64,000 nt of DNA from Eutreptiella sp. 'Long Island Sound 2002' (GCA_964036045.1 OZ038379.1:106594025-106658024), one strand, 5' to 3'; positions 46,621 to 55,689 are shown, counted from the stretch's first letter. Program-made: numbers and translations. Notes: a model not told the origin generated them from the letters alone.

Positions 46621-48000
46621 ATGGCCGATAACTGCCCACGGTTATTGGAATGTACCGATGTCAACTCCAAGGGAGATTCCAAAAAGATGAAGCATTGTTT
46701 TAATTGTTGCGAGCGTGCGGATCACGCACCGGTTGATTGCCCATTTAAAGTTCAACGATGGCGCGTGCATACTAATGGCAAACGATTTTTTGAAGCGTTG
46801 GAATCGGGTGAAGAATGGAAACCTATACGGCCCGGTCAACATGAATTGAAGTCTAATGCGCACTCTAATCTACCACCGCCGTCCCACTCTACGCCGCGCC
46901 GCAACGAAGTTGTTCCAAGCTCATGGGCTTTGAAGGTTACGGGGCCGCAAATTTGGAATGAAGCCGAGGCTGAAAATTGTATGTCCCTTGCATCGGGTGT
47001 TGAGTCGGCTGAACGTGGAGAAAAGGAGTTGTTGCTACATTTTGGTTCCGAGGCCGAGCTTGTAGAGGCTATTAGCGCCGTGAATGGAAGCATGGGTGTT
47101 GATGGTGATGGTTATGTGGCCGCGCGGGTCTCGCATGTGGCGTCTCATAGCTCAGGATCCACGGGTGTGGCGTCGACCTCTCCGTCTTCGGGCTCATTGA
47201 TCAACATGAAGGAGGTGTGCGAAACCATGGATAAGAAAATTGAGTTTGCGCTTGCGAAAAATAATGAGGTGCTCAATGACAACTTCAAAGCTATTCAAAA
47301 ATCCTTGCAAAAACTAGGAGACCGTCAGGATGAAGCCGATAAGGATCGCAAGCTCCTACAACAACATCAAATGCGCCAAGACAAAATCATGATGAGTATG
47401 TTCCAGGGTATGAAAAAGTCGTTCCCCGATAACTTTGTCGATGTTGTGGATGCCGATGAAGAATCCGATTGCCCGAGCAGTGATGGGTCCGTGCGTGTTG
47501 TCCCCGAGCATGATGAGAATGCGGGCCATGCGAAGAAGAAGGTAGCCAAGCCTTCGGGAGGCAAGACCCCGGCAGCGAAGCCACGGGTGTTCCGGGAACC
47601 TTACCCACTACGGGGCCGTGCGACATCGGATACCACGAACGGGGCAAGCTCATCTTCCACGCCCTCTCCGTCCGCGGACGCGCCATCCACACAGCCTTCG
47701 GTGTCATTGGACCCCAAGGAGTGTTCCATGACTGCTACGCACACGGTTGGGGCTTGCGCGTGGGCTATTGAAGGATCGGGAGAGACGGCACAGGTCGGGG
47801 TCGTGAAAATCCAAGAATTTACAGTGCAAGACGGGACCGCAGGCGCTTGGTGCCAACCTTTCGACATCGTTGCGAATGCGCCGACGGCGGGTGCGAGGGC
47901 CGGGTTCCTCACGAGTGATCGTTTATTCACGGATAAAGAGGAAGCGGCCGCGGGTTTGGAGTTGTTCCGTAGTGCAAAGAAGACGAAGTCACATTTGTAA
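46621..48000 (+). CDS. CCHC-like, coiled-coil hypothetical protein
   Basis: 459 residues from ATG 46621 (MADNCPRLLECTDVNSKGD). It starts with a zinc-knuckle-like HCFNCCERADHAPVDCP (one residue longer than the Gag spacing), followed by FKVQRWRVHTNGKRFFEALESGEEW. A coiled coil (about residues 195-270: MDKKIEFALAKNNEV... to ...MRQDKIMMSMFQG), a Lys/Pro-rich linker and a C-terminal domain (TATHTVGACAWAIEGSGET...) follow. The TAA stop is the last codon before the left inverted repeat of element D, which begins at 48001. It could be an accessory or Gag-like gene of an older element, or a host gene truncated by D. Confidence 0.55.
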   Translation: MADNCPRLLECTDVNSKGDSKKMKHCFNCCERADHAPVDCPFKVQRWRVHTNGKRFFEALESGEEWKPIRPGQHELKSNAHSNLPPPSHSTPRRNEVVPSSWALKVTGPQIWNEAEAENCMSLASGVESAERGEKELLLHFGSEAELVEAISAVNGSMGVDGDGYVAARVSHVASHSSGSTGVASTSPSSGSLINMKEVCETMDKKIEFALAKNNEVLNDNFKAIQKSLQKLGDRQDEADKDRKLLQQHQMRQDKIMMSMFQGMKKSFPDNFVDVVDADEESDCPSSDGSVRVVPEHDENAGHAKKKVAKPSGGKTPAAKPRVFREPYPLRGRATSDTTNGASSSSTPSPSADAPSTQPSVSLDPKECSMTATHTVGACAWAIEGSGETAQVGVVKIQEFTVQDGTAGAWCQPFDIVANAPTAGARAGFLTSDRLFTDKEEAAAGLELFRSAKKTKSHL

Positions 48001-48029
48001 CTGCTAAGATCTGCCCCATTTTGTTCACA

Positions 48030-48320
48030 TGTATGCGTACGCGTTAGCGTACGCACTGATTTTGTAACGCGCATGAACCAGCGAACCAGCGCGTACGCGT
48101 TGCGATCTGAGTGCGTACGCGTTGCGTTCTGAGTGCGTGCGCGCTGGTATTTTGGCGCGTACGCGTTGGTATTTTGGCGCGTACGCACTCAGATCGCAAC
48201 GCGTGCGTGCTGCCTATGGTGCCCGTACGCTGTCTGCAGTACTGGCGGTTGAATTGTGCTCCTTTTGACGTGACAAAGAAAAACTTTTACTGTGCTTCAT
48301 GTCTGTTTTCCTTTTCTTAG
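48030..48320 (+). other. element D 5' UTR intron with palindromes
   Basis: GTATGCGTACGCG begins within the left terminal repeat (possible donor at 48031). Palindromes such as GCGTACGCGTT and AACGCGTACGC recur to about 48230. A good acceptor CTTTTCTTAG ends at 48320, 16 bp before the G1 ATG. The donor is inferred. Confidence 0.6.
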
Positions 48321-48336
48321 TGCTTTTTTGCACGAC

Positions 48337-50391
48337 ATGCCCGGCAAGAAAAAACCGGCGAAGAAGAAGGTGGCGAGGAAGGTCTCCGTGCCTCCCACCG
48401 ACGCCGGGGCCGTGGCAAGGAGGGCGCCAAGGACAAGTGTGGGTCAAGACGTGGTGGAGGGAGACGTGGATTTGGAGGAGGAGGTGGAGGAGGAGGATGA
48501 GGTGGTGGCCGACGGCAATAGGCCCGCCGAGATTGTGAGGCGGGCCTTGGAGGTTGGGTTGTTGGAGGAGGATGAATCGGTGGAGCGTTGGTTCACGGAC
48601 ACTCGTGAGGCAGGAGATCTTGCTCACGGTGTTCATGGTGTTGTTGTTGTTCGTTTAGCGTTGGGTGAGGAAGACATTAAGGGTCTCCCGGAATTGCCAA
48701 GTTCATGGCAAGATCTTTTGCTTTTGGATGTGAATGCGCAAGCACTAGGTGTTATTGCTGTTGTTGATAGTCGCTCCGTTCTTGCATGGCCCAATGCCGA
48801 TGCAATGCCCCACACCCTTCTCCCTGCTGCTTTGTATGAGTTTGTGGGTGAGCGTTTGCTCATGGTTTCCATTAGTTTGAGTGTTGGTGAGCGTGACGCA
48901 CTTTTCACAACTATGAATGCGTCCTTGCGTAAGAGAGTTGCCAAGACCCTTACCCACAAATATGCGGTGCTCAATGATGGTACCCTTTTCCCCAATCCCG
49001 TTGCCAGTGACGTGGATAGCATTTGTCGCACGGACTCCTTTGTCCGGTACATGGGTTGTGCATCGGATGAATGGAATGAGCATGGCCCCATTCAATGCGT
49101 GCCCCCACCCCTTTCGGTAAATTACCACCCCGATTGCTCAACGCCGTATGTGTATGCAACCGCAGCAGAGTTTTTTGCATTGGGTTACGGTGCACCCACA
49201 CCATTTTTTTGTGATATGCCCTTGCCCTCAAACCAATTGCTTCCGGACGCACCCGTTGAAAATGTGCATGGGTTTGCACATGCCGGTTATTTCATTGAAC
49301 GGCATTCGTTTGATGCTGTTATTGGCGAAGCCATTTTAAACGTTGACATTGCCCCCCGTGATTGGGAGGTGATTACGTTGGAAGATGACACTTATGCAAG
49401 TGCCAACGTGATTCGGAAGCAAACAAAACGGTCGTCGAAATGGTTGCCCGAGGAGTTGCGCACGCAAGTGTTGGGTGCGGTGACGCGCATTGAGGGTGTT
49501 GAGTGGAGTGCGTTGAAACCCGTGGATCTGAAATTGCTACATTGTACCCCATGTGCCCCATGGGATGGGTATCAGTTGGTCCATTCGGATCACAACCTTA
49601 TGGGTCCACCTTGGATGAAGGATTGCATCCAAGTCTTTATTCCCTTGGACAATGTTCCTCCCGAGTGTGCTTTGCAAGTCGGAGTGGGTTCACATCAGGT
49701 TGGGCAACATGAGTCCAATCGTTGGGATGTGTGTTCCATGGAATTGGGTGACATCCTTCTTTTAAAAGGTTGCACCTTTCATCGCGGGGCAGGTGGTGGG
49801 GAAAAGGGGCGCTACACTTTGTTCATCCCGTTTGTCCCTTTGGAGCATGCTGCCACCATGTCAAAGGTGCATCTTGCTCGCCAATTGTATGCCCTTCCTC
49901 CTATGGTTCAATTTCTGAAAGATGCCAAAGGTGTTCCTATCCCTTGGGAATCTTTTACCCATTTTTCGGCTCCGTTGCTTGTTCGGCGACGGCAAGCTAT
50001 CCCCTATTGTGGTGACGTTGTGATTTTGGGCCATGGTGTGCATGGTGCAAATTTCTTTTTTAAGTGCCCACCCGGCCCCGAGGAGCCACCATGTCCCTTG
50101 GCCCGGTTTCACCGTTGGTACCTCCCAAAGGCAAGTTTTGACGGCGGGACACGGTTTACGGTTGAGAAAGGTTCGTTGGTGTTCACGTTTGCCACGTGTG
50201 GTTACGTGTTGAGGCGGGACGAGGATGGGCCGGAATGGATGGAGTGGGCAGCCATGGGGCATGCCCTGCATGTGGCGCCCGCTAGTGTTGCGGAGGCGGT
50301 GGAGCAGAACTGGGTGGTGCAGCGGCCGACGGCGACGGGCGGAATGGCGTACTCATGTGGGTGCATGGACCATTGTGATAATTATGGGGAG
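48337..50391 (+). CDS. element D G1: 2OG-Fe(II) dioxygenase-like, intact exon
   Basis: 685 codons from ATG 48337 (MPGKKKPAKKKVARKVSVPP, a basic likely nuclear signal). An acidic stretch and an N-terminal domain of ~300 residues are shared with element 0 (YHPDCSTPYVYATAAEFFALGYG). Then comes the predicted iron site QLVHSDHNL (His 416, Asp 418), VFIPLDNVPPECALQVGVGSH, GDILLLKGCTFHRGAGGGEKGRY (distal His 482, Arg 492 for 2-oxoglutarate), and a C-terminal domain ending SCGCMDHCDNYGE at the donor GGGGAG|GTATGC. It lacks the zinc cluster seen in A and B. It joins G2 in phase 0 to give a protein of about 1,097 residues. Predicted nuclear oxygenase acting on nucleic acid or protein; substrate unknown. 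Confidence 0.78.
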
Positions 50392-50696
50392 GTATGCATT
50401 TCTTGCGCATGTGGCACGTACGCACCGCGTGCGTGTTGCGCAAGTGCCTCGTACGCGTTACGTTTCTGGTGCGTACGTGTTGACCCACCAACACGTACGC
50501 GTAGGCCACACAGATCGTACGTGTTGGGGTAGCAACAGGTACGCGTTGCCCGGGCGCCTCGTACGCATTGACGTACCAGCACGTACGTGTTGCCCCAGTA
50601 GATCGTACGCGCTAATGCACCAACTCGTACGTGTTGCGTGCGCTGCCCACACGTGTTGTTTCATAACTAACGTGTCTCTACGCTTTCCTCTTGCAG
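50392..50696 (+). other. element D G1/G2 intron packed with palindromes
   Basis: A 305-bp GT-AG intron: donor GAG|GTATGCATTTC, acceptor CTTTCCTCTTGCAG|TTGAAC, phase 0. From 50410 to 50660 it is made of GTACGCGTT, CACGTACGCGT, TCGTACGC and CACGTACGTGTTG units about 20-25 bp apart. Confidence 0.9.
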
Positions 50697-51935
50697 TTGA
50701 ACGTCACCCCCTTCAAGTACAAGGAGCGGCGCCCTTGGCCCTCTGAAGCACAAGTGCACCCGACGCCTCCGGATTCGGGCCGGAAGGCGCTGCAGCCGAA
50801 GGCGCTTCTTCAGAGCCCCCCGCGCGCTCCCTTGGTTGCCCCGGACCCTGAGTCGATAGGGACAATTGCAGGGCAGTTGGTGCAGGTGAGTAAGGAGGAT
50901 GTGGTGGACAACGTCCATGTTGGGGACGTTGCCAAATATAGTTTTTTTGATCAGGTTACGTTGCAGGCAAAGGTAAAGGAAGACAGTGGTGCGGTCTCAT
51001 GGCTTGAGCCCATGATGGTCCGCTTTCCCATGTGGATGAAGGGCCATGCCGTTGGCAGGGACCCTGCAGCAGTTTTTATTGGGGGGACTTTGTACCAGAT
51101 CAAAGGTGACAGCCACAGTTACGTGCAGACATGGCGTGTGCATGGAGGGCAGCTCAAGCAGGCCAAGCGTGCTCAGTGGTCAGGGGTGGCGGGTTACCAC
51201 CCAATCACCGACGCTGCTGTTGTTGCAGAGGTGGAGGGTGCAATGGAGAGGTGGAAGCTTCTCCTTGCGGGGAAGGTTGGGGGGAAGAGGGACACGGGGA
51301 CAGGGGGGGATGAGGAGGGCTACGACACCGACCAATCGCGGCACGGTTCTCGTATGTCCCGCACCAAGAAACCAAAGCTTGGTGCCAGGGGGGGGCCCGT
51401 AGTCCCCCAACAGCCCCCCATCTCCCCCTCAGGACCACTGCGTGAGCACCTCAAAGACACACAGGCGCAGCTAAAGGCGCGAATTGTGGAACTTGAGAAG
51501 GTGCGCAAGGAGGGTGCGACGGCACAAAAAGCTGCAGAGGACATGCTGAGGGAAGAGCGTGTAAAGTGGGAGGATGATCGAAGAGAAAAAGACAGTGAGA
51601 TTAGGGAGTTAAGAGTGAAGCTGCAGGATGCCTCTGTGAGGGCAAGCAAGAAAGGCCCATCCAGCCCTGGCCCTGGGGAGGGGGGGAAAGATGTGGAAGA
51701 TCAGAAGAATTTTTTGCAGCTGGCAGCAATGGAAATCAGGGATGGCCTTGTCCAAGCCACCACATCCATTGAGGACCTGAGGGATTCACTGCAGGATGCA
51801 AGAGGCAGGGAGACATCACAGGGACAGAAGACTCTCACAGCCCTTATGGCATTGACGGACAAGTACAATGTCCGGAGTCTACAGTCCGGCAAGCCGGCGG
51901 AGCAGCCCGGCGGTGGCAAGGGTGGTGGGAGTTGA
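50697..51935 (+). CDS. element D G2: second exon, coiled-coil protein
   Basis: 412 codons ending at TGA 51933-51935. It starts LNVTPFKYKERRPWPSEAQV. A globular domain (SKEDVVDNVHVGDVAKYSFFDQ...PMMVRFPMWMKGHAVG...AGYHPITDAAVV) is followed by a basic stretch (GSRMSRTKKPKLGARGG) and a coiled coil (LREHLKDTQAQLKARIVELEKVRKEG... to ...LRVKLQDASVRASK). A second helical part and a Gly-rich end (GGGKGGGS) follow. Same plan as G2 of element B. It is translated as the C-terminal part of G1-G2. A role as a multimerising, DNA-associated region is inferred from the coil and basic patches only. Confidence 0.72.
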   Translation: MNVTPFKYKERRPWPSEAQVHPTPPDSGRKALQPKALLQSPPRAPLVAPDPESIGTIAGQLVQVSKEDVVDNVHVGDVAKYSFFDQVTLQAKVKEDSGAVSWLEPMMVRFPMWMKGHAVGRDPAAVFIGGTLYQIKGDSHSYVQTWRVHGGQLKQAKRAQWSGVAGYHPITDAAVVAEVEGAMERWKLLLAGKVGGKRDTGTGGDEEGYDTDQSRHGSRMSRTKKPKLGARGGPVVPQQPPISPSGPLREHLKDTQAQLKARIVELEKVRKEGATAQKAAEDMLREERVKWEDDRREKDSEIRELRVKLQDASVRASKKGPSSPGPGEGGKDVEDQKNFLQLAAMEIRDGLVQATTSIEDLRDSLQDARGRETSQGQKTLTALMALTDKYNVRSLQSGKPAEQPGGGKGGGS

Positions 51936-52568
51936 CTCCCAGGGGCTGCTGCTCTCCCCTCCTCTCACATATGTTTTTTGTTGGAGGGGTTGGATGGGGG
52001 GGTGTGGCAGTCCAAGGACAGGTGGGGAGTACGATTGCGTTCCGCGATGTTTGGGGTGGTGCAGCGTGGCAATGTCCGGGTGGCGGTTGCAACACGCAAC
52101 TTCCCGAAGGTGTGCCGGGCCATCAACGCCTACGGGCGCGCACAGTTGCCATCGTGGTTCACTTGGACTGCCGTCCAAGTGAACCATGGTATTTCCCCTT
52201 CAAGCACTATGCCAGGGCACAAGCACCAGGACCACTTGCCCTTGAGTGCCATTGTGACTGTTGGTGATTTTTCAGGTGGGGAGTTTTGTGTGGAAGAGGC
52301 GGGGCTCGTGTTCCCCACAAAGGGAACCCGTCCCTACACAATGGCATGTGTTGCAGGGCCAGAGGGCCAAGACAGAGTGGATGAGGATGGGGTGGCATTG
52401 GATGCCCGGAATGGGGTTGTTTTTTGCAGTGGTGCTTTGCACATGCCAGCCCCGTGGCGTGGTGAGCGCTACACACTGGTGTTTTTTACCCAGGTCGGTC
52501 TTGGCAGGGTGTCCTGGGAGGACCTCGTGCTGCTGCGCAGTCTTGGGTTCCGGCTGTGTGCCGGGTAG
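51936..52568 (+). CDS. element D G3: TET/JBP-like dioxygenase, in frame after UGA
   Basis: The frame continues from the G2 TGA without another stop to TAG 52566-52568. The first ATG is at 52047 (MFGVVQRGNVRV). It shows the layout of compact TET/JBP-type oxygenases: WFTWTAVQVNH, an HxD site in GHKHQDHLPLS (His 52224, Asp 52230), VGDFSGGEFCVEE, and GALHMPAPWRGERYTLVFFT (His 52440, Arg 52467), ending LRSLGFRLCAG. Known family members oxidise 5-methylcytosine or thymine in DNA. Whether this one does is inference. The CpG-bearing palindromes of the element would be natural substrates. Expression by readthrough, reinitiation or an undetected splice is possible. Confidence 0.7.
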   Translation, partial: LPGAAALPSSHICFLLEGLDGGVWQSKDRWGVRLRSAMFGVVQRGNVRVAVATRNFPKVCRAINAYGRAQLPSWFTWTAVQVNHGISPSSTMPGHKHQDHLPLSAIVTVGDFSGGEFCVEEAGLVFPTKGTRPYTMACVAGPEGQDRVDEDGVALDARNGVVFCSGALHMPAPWRGERYTLVFFTQVGLGRVSWEDLVLLRSLGFRLCAG

Positions 52569-52940
52569 CATGTGCATGCATTGTGCATTAATGATTGATG
52601 GGTGAAGTGTGCGTCAACACGCGCGCGTTGTGGCAGGGGCGCGTACGCGCTGGCGTACGTGGTGCGTACGCGTTACGGTGTTGCATCGTACGCGTTGCTG
52701 TGTTGGCGCGTACGCGCTGGGGTCATGACGCGTACGATTCGCTTTTCTGGCGCGTACGCGTTGGGTTCATGACACGTACGATTCGGTGTTGTGGAACGTA
52801 CGCATTAAGAATGGAACGCGTACGCGGCTCGTACGCGCAGACGTACGTGTTGCATGTTGCTTGTACATGTGAAGCTTGTTGTGTCCATGCACCCCCCCCC
52901 CCCTGTTGTCTTTCCCTAGGTTTTTTTTTCCCCCCCTCAA
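52569..52940 (+). repeat. element D spacer / T 5' UTR intron with palindromes
   Basis: From 52615 to 52850: repeated GCGTACGCGTT, GCGTACGATTCG, GGAACGTACGC and GCGTACGCGC units. A pyrimidine-rich tract (TTGTCTTTCCCTAG, then CCCCCTCAAG) precedes the T start codon, consistent with a 5' UTR intron. Confidence 0.75.
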
Positions 52941-52945
52941 GGAAC

Positions 52946-54634
52946 ATGCCCCCGTTCAAGGAGTACCAACAGCTGGGAAGGACTAAGAGATGGGAACGGA
53001 TGGCCGAACTGCAAACGGCAGTCACAGACATTCTTGGCCCAACCTGGCAAGTGCAAGCTGGCGAAAACGTGGGCACCCTCATTTTGAAAACGACGGAAGG
53101 GCCCATGCCCAAAAATCACATCTGGCATGCCGAGGCCCTCCTGTGGGATTGCCGCAAAGAGGGCAAAAGCTGGCGGGCCCTCCAGTACTCCATCCCCACG
53201 TCCAGGATCAAATGCCCCCTTGATGAAATCAGACGTGTGAAGGAGGATCTTAGTGCACCACCAGTAGTGGACTACAATGCAATGGACGGGGACCACGCAT
53301 TGCTGGGGGCCGGTACAAATTTGAGGGAGAAGCTGGGACTCATGATGGCCGCCCATAAGGGAAATTTATACCCGGACCTATGGGTACGGCTATGTGTGGA
53401 TGGCACACAACTACACAAGCGGCACTTCGAGCATTTTATGCTTGGAGTGCTTGGATCGGGCAACCCGCTTGGTAGCTGGTGCATTTTGCACGGCTCTGAA
53501 AAACGTGCGGTGCTACGATCGCTCACAAGGGTTAGCAAAATGGATGAGCAGGTGCAAGAGGCCCTAAACACAAGGTATGAGGTACAAGGGGGTTACATGG
53601 AAAAACCCCATATTTTCCTGGTTGCAGATGTCGTTGCACAACAGGCAATGGCAGGCATCAAAAGATGGAACTGCACCAGTGAGGACCCAGTGTGCTGGGT
53701 ATGCGGCAAATGCAGGGCACATTGCGATCGCGACTTTGGAAAGGGACTTTCACCCATTCTGTCACACTGGACCTGGTACGGGCAGGTGCTATGTAGCATT
53801 GTGCCCAAGTACAGGCCTCCTGACTATGCATTGCATGGGGTCACACGTGTAACCCACAGTGGCCTTGATGGATGCTGGAGGGCTCTTGTACAGCACCATC
53901 GCTTCACGAAGAGACGCGCTATTACATGGGTGCAGACCCATGTAAATCCTTGCAGGGTTGCCTCACACAGTGTTGCACCGCAAGACATCGCAGGGCAGGC
54001 GGGTGACAAACCGTCACTCCGTTGTGAACAGAGCGCAGCAATTCTATTTGTTTCGACAAAGGCCTGGGGTCCCCTCATTGTAGGGCTGAACAATGAAGGT
54101 CTCTTGCAACATGTCGTGGAAGGGGGTCACACTTGGGCGCAAAATTTTGATTCGTGGTGGGACTGTTTCCACAAAAGTGCAACCATTGCCAAAAAGGAGG
54201 GGCTGTTAGGAGCCCAAGAGATTGAAGCCCTAAAAAATGTGCTACCCCAAATGGCAGTGCATCACAAAAGGTGCCAACTGGGGCAAACCCTGTGGGTGCA
54301 CCTTTGGGTTGACCACATGCTTGGGTTTGCTAAGCAGTGGCATGCCCTTGGCGCCTTTGCTGCCTTCAAGGCAGAAGAAAGGCACAAGACTCTGAAAACA
54401 GAGATTCGGTTTAGGAGCTTCAAGGGGGGGGCAAGGAAAGTAAAAGGGGGGGTACGGGGACGGAGAGGTAGACTGGTGAGGCAAGTTTTCGTGAAAGGGT
54501 GGAGGGAAGTTGTAAAAAATGATAATCTGGATTGGGGTTTGTTAAAGAGGGGGTGGGATGTATGGGTGCGTGCATGGACACAGCAAGCACACGTGAAGGA
54601 ACACAAAACGTATTGGAAGGCCAACGCGCCTTAG
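52946..54634 (+). CDS. element D transposase-like protein (T), intact
   Basis: 562 residues from ATG 52946 (MPPFKEYQQLGRTKRWERMA) to TAG. Predicted RNase H-fold catalytic site: Asp 152 in VRLCVDGTQLHKRHFEHF, Asp 228 in FLVADVVAQQAMAG, a Cys/His cluster CWVCGKCRAHC (about residues 249-259), and Glu about 476 in FKAEERHKTLKTEIRFRSFKGG, preceded by LWVHLWVDHML. It ends NDNLDWGLLKRGWDVW...YWKANAP. The start is supported by the matching start in element E (MPLHPSQFHHLALGN). It should recognise the 48001/55532 ends. It resembles no IS or hAT family that I know. Confidence 0.78.
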   Translation: MPPFKEYQQLGRTKRWERMAELQTAVTDILGPTWQVQAGENVGTLILKTTEGPMPKNHIWHAEALLWDCRKEGKSWRALQYSIPTSRIKCPLDEIRRVKEDLSAPPVVDYNAMDGDHALLGAGTNLREKLGLMMAAHKGNLYPDLWVRLCVDGTQLHKRHFEHFMLGVLGSGNPLGSWCILHGSEKRAVLRSLTRVSKMDEQVQEALNTRYEVQGGYMEKPHIFLVADVVAQQAMAGIKRWNCTSEDPVCWVCGKCRAHCDRDFGKGLSPILSHWTWYGQVLCSIVPKYRPPDYALHGVTRVTHSGLDGCWRALVQHHRFTKRRAITWVQTHVNPCRVASHSVAPQDIAGQAGDKPSLRCEQSAAILFVSTKAWGPLIVGLNNEGLLQHVVEGGHTWAQNFDSWWDCFHKSATIAKKEGLLGAQEIEALKNVLPQMAVHHKRCQLGQTLWVHLWVDHMLGFAKQWHALGAFAAFKAEERHKTLKTEIRFRSFKGGARKVKGGVRGRRGRLVRQVFVKGWREVVKNDNLDWGLLKRGWDVWVRAWTQQAHVKEHKTYWKANAP

Positions 54635-55080
54635 GAGTCTGTATGGTGTTTCAGCTCTTGTGTAACATATTTGATTTGGGATTCCATTGAATTGCTTTGG
54701 GCAAGTATACTACGTCTTCAATGCACATTGCATTCAACATGGTGTTCTGGTGCAGTGATATGCTTTGCAAGGGAGGGAGCTAAAAAAACCAAGGGCAGCT
54801 GGTGGTCTCATTTCAATGCCTGTCTTCGGCGCCTGTGTTTGTTGGTTGCCCCACTAGGTAGGTCTTTGGCAAGCATCTCCTCGTCGCGTCTTCAGCCGGA
54901 ATCCACCTCCTTTGTGGGCCCCTGGTCATGCGGTTGGGGTCGCCTCACGCCCTCTCCTGCTCTTGTGTGTCCTCATCCTAAGGTGCAGACACAGTGCGTG
55001 TGCAGGGGTTCGAACCCAGGGTTCCGAAACGTAGGGAACATGCTCATACCTCTAGACCAACCAGCTGCCATAGCACATAA
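54635..55080. other. element D 3' region, contains a tRNA-like sequence
   Basis: Non-coding by content. The frame stays open for ~150 codons after the T stop, but it overlaps the tRNA-like segment at 55001-55070 and shows no domain. Confidence 0.45.
55001..55070 (-). ncRNA. tRNA-like / SINE-like sequence
   Basis: On the minus strand an A-box-like TGGTCTAGAGG and, about 35 bp on, a B-box-like GGTTCGAACCC occur in the order and spacing of a tRNA gene (order resembles tRNA-Pro: TTGGTCTAG.GGTATGA). The acceptor and anticodon stems do not pair well, so this is more likely a tRNA-derived SINE head or pseudo-tRNA than a working tRNA. Confidence 0.45.
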
Positions 55081-55084
55081 CACG

Positions 55085-55515
55085 TAGGCGGTGCGTACGA
55101 ACTGCGTACGCACCAGCAGATCAACGCGTACGCGTCCGTAATCTAACACGTACGCGTTGCTGTTTCGACGCGTACGTGTTAAGTTACCAACGCGTACGCG
55201 TCGAAACACCAGCACGTACGCGCCACGCACCCAACGCGTACGCGTTGCACTTCCAACACGCACGCGTCAGAGGACAATCTGAAAGCAAGGTTTTGGGAAA
55301 TTCAGTATGGTTTTCGGGACACTCTGCAGAGGGAGAAGGCGACCTACGGTCGGCAATGTTTGCAGTGGCACCCAGTGGTGTAGGGGAAGTGCAAAGAGGG
55401 GTTGGGTTGGGTAAGGTGATACCCCACACATGAATTTTGCATGAAAAATGACAAATTTCCAACAAAGAAAAAACCAACGCGTACGTGTTGAGATTTCAAC
55501 ACGTACGCGTCTATG
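55085..55515. repeat. element D palindrome clusters, 3' end
   Basis: AACGCGTACGCGT, CACGTACGCGTTG and similar units at 55085-55270 and again at 55475-55515, next to the right terminal repeat. The 200 bp between them hold no motif and no gene. Confidence 0.85.
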
Positions 55516-55689
55516 TGAACAGATCTTAGCAGCTACATTAACCTCCTACACGGGTATCGTTTCACTGCCGGAGTACCGCTGCAATGAATCCATTTATGCG
55601 CGTGGGCTTTGATGCCCTTCAGCTTATTTCCTTTTGCTTACACGAGCCTGATGTATACATGTTCCTTACATGCTGCAGAGTATTACTAC

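Larger units (their letters stand above)
48001..55532 (+). mobile_element. element D: composite DNA transposon, best-preserved copy
   Basis: The terminal inverted repeats begin CTGCTAAGATCTG at 48001 and, reversed, at 55532. Both continue GTTCACAT and then into GCGTACG palindromes; the left copy has nine extra bases (CCCCATTTT). Inside on the plus strand: G1 exon 48337-50391, intron 50392-50696, G2 exon 50697-51935, in-frame TGA, G3 to 52568, transposase 52946-54634. AACGCGTACGCGTT-type palindromes fill both ends, the G1/G2 intron and the 5' UTR of T. All frames are open, so the copy may be recent and autonomous. No convincing target-site duplication is visible. Confidence 0.88.

Noticed and set aside
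51910-51955. A tiny GT-AG intron of about 21 bp that would remove the UGA between G2 and G3 of element D
   Set aside because: It is far shorter than the other introns seen here (113-341 bp), and no equivalent in-frame solution exists in element B.
54635-55087. Extension of the element D transposase by ~150 codons through its TAG
   Set aside because: The extra frame has no domain, overlaps the tRNA-like sequence, and the element E homologue also stops at a TAG shortly after the same YW motif.
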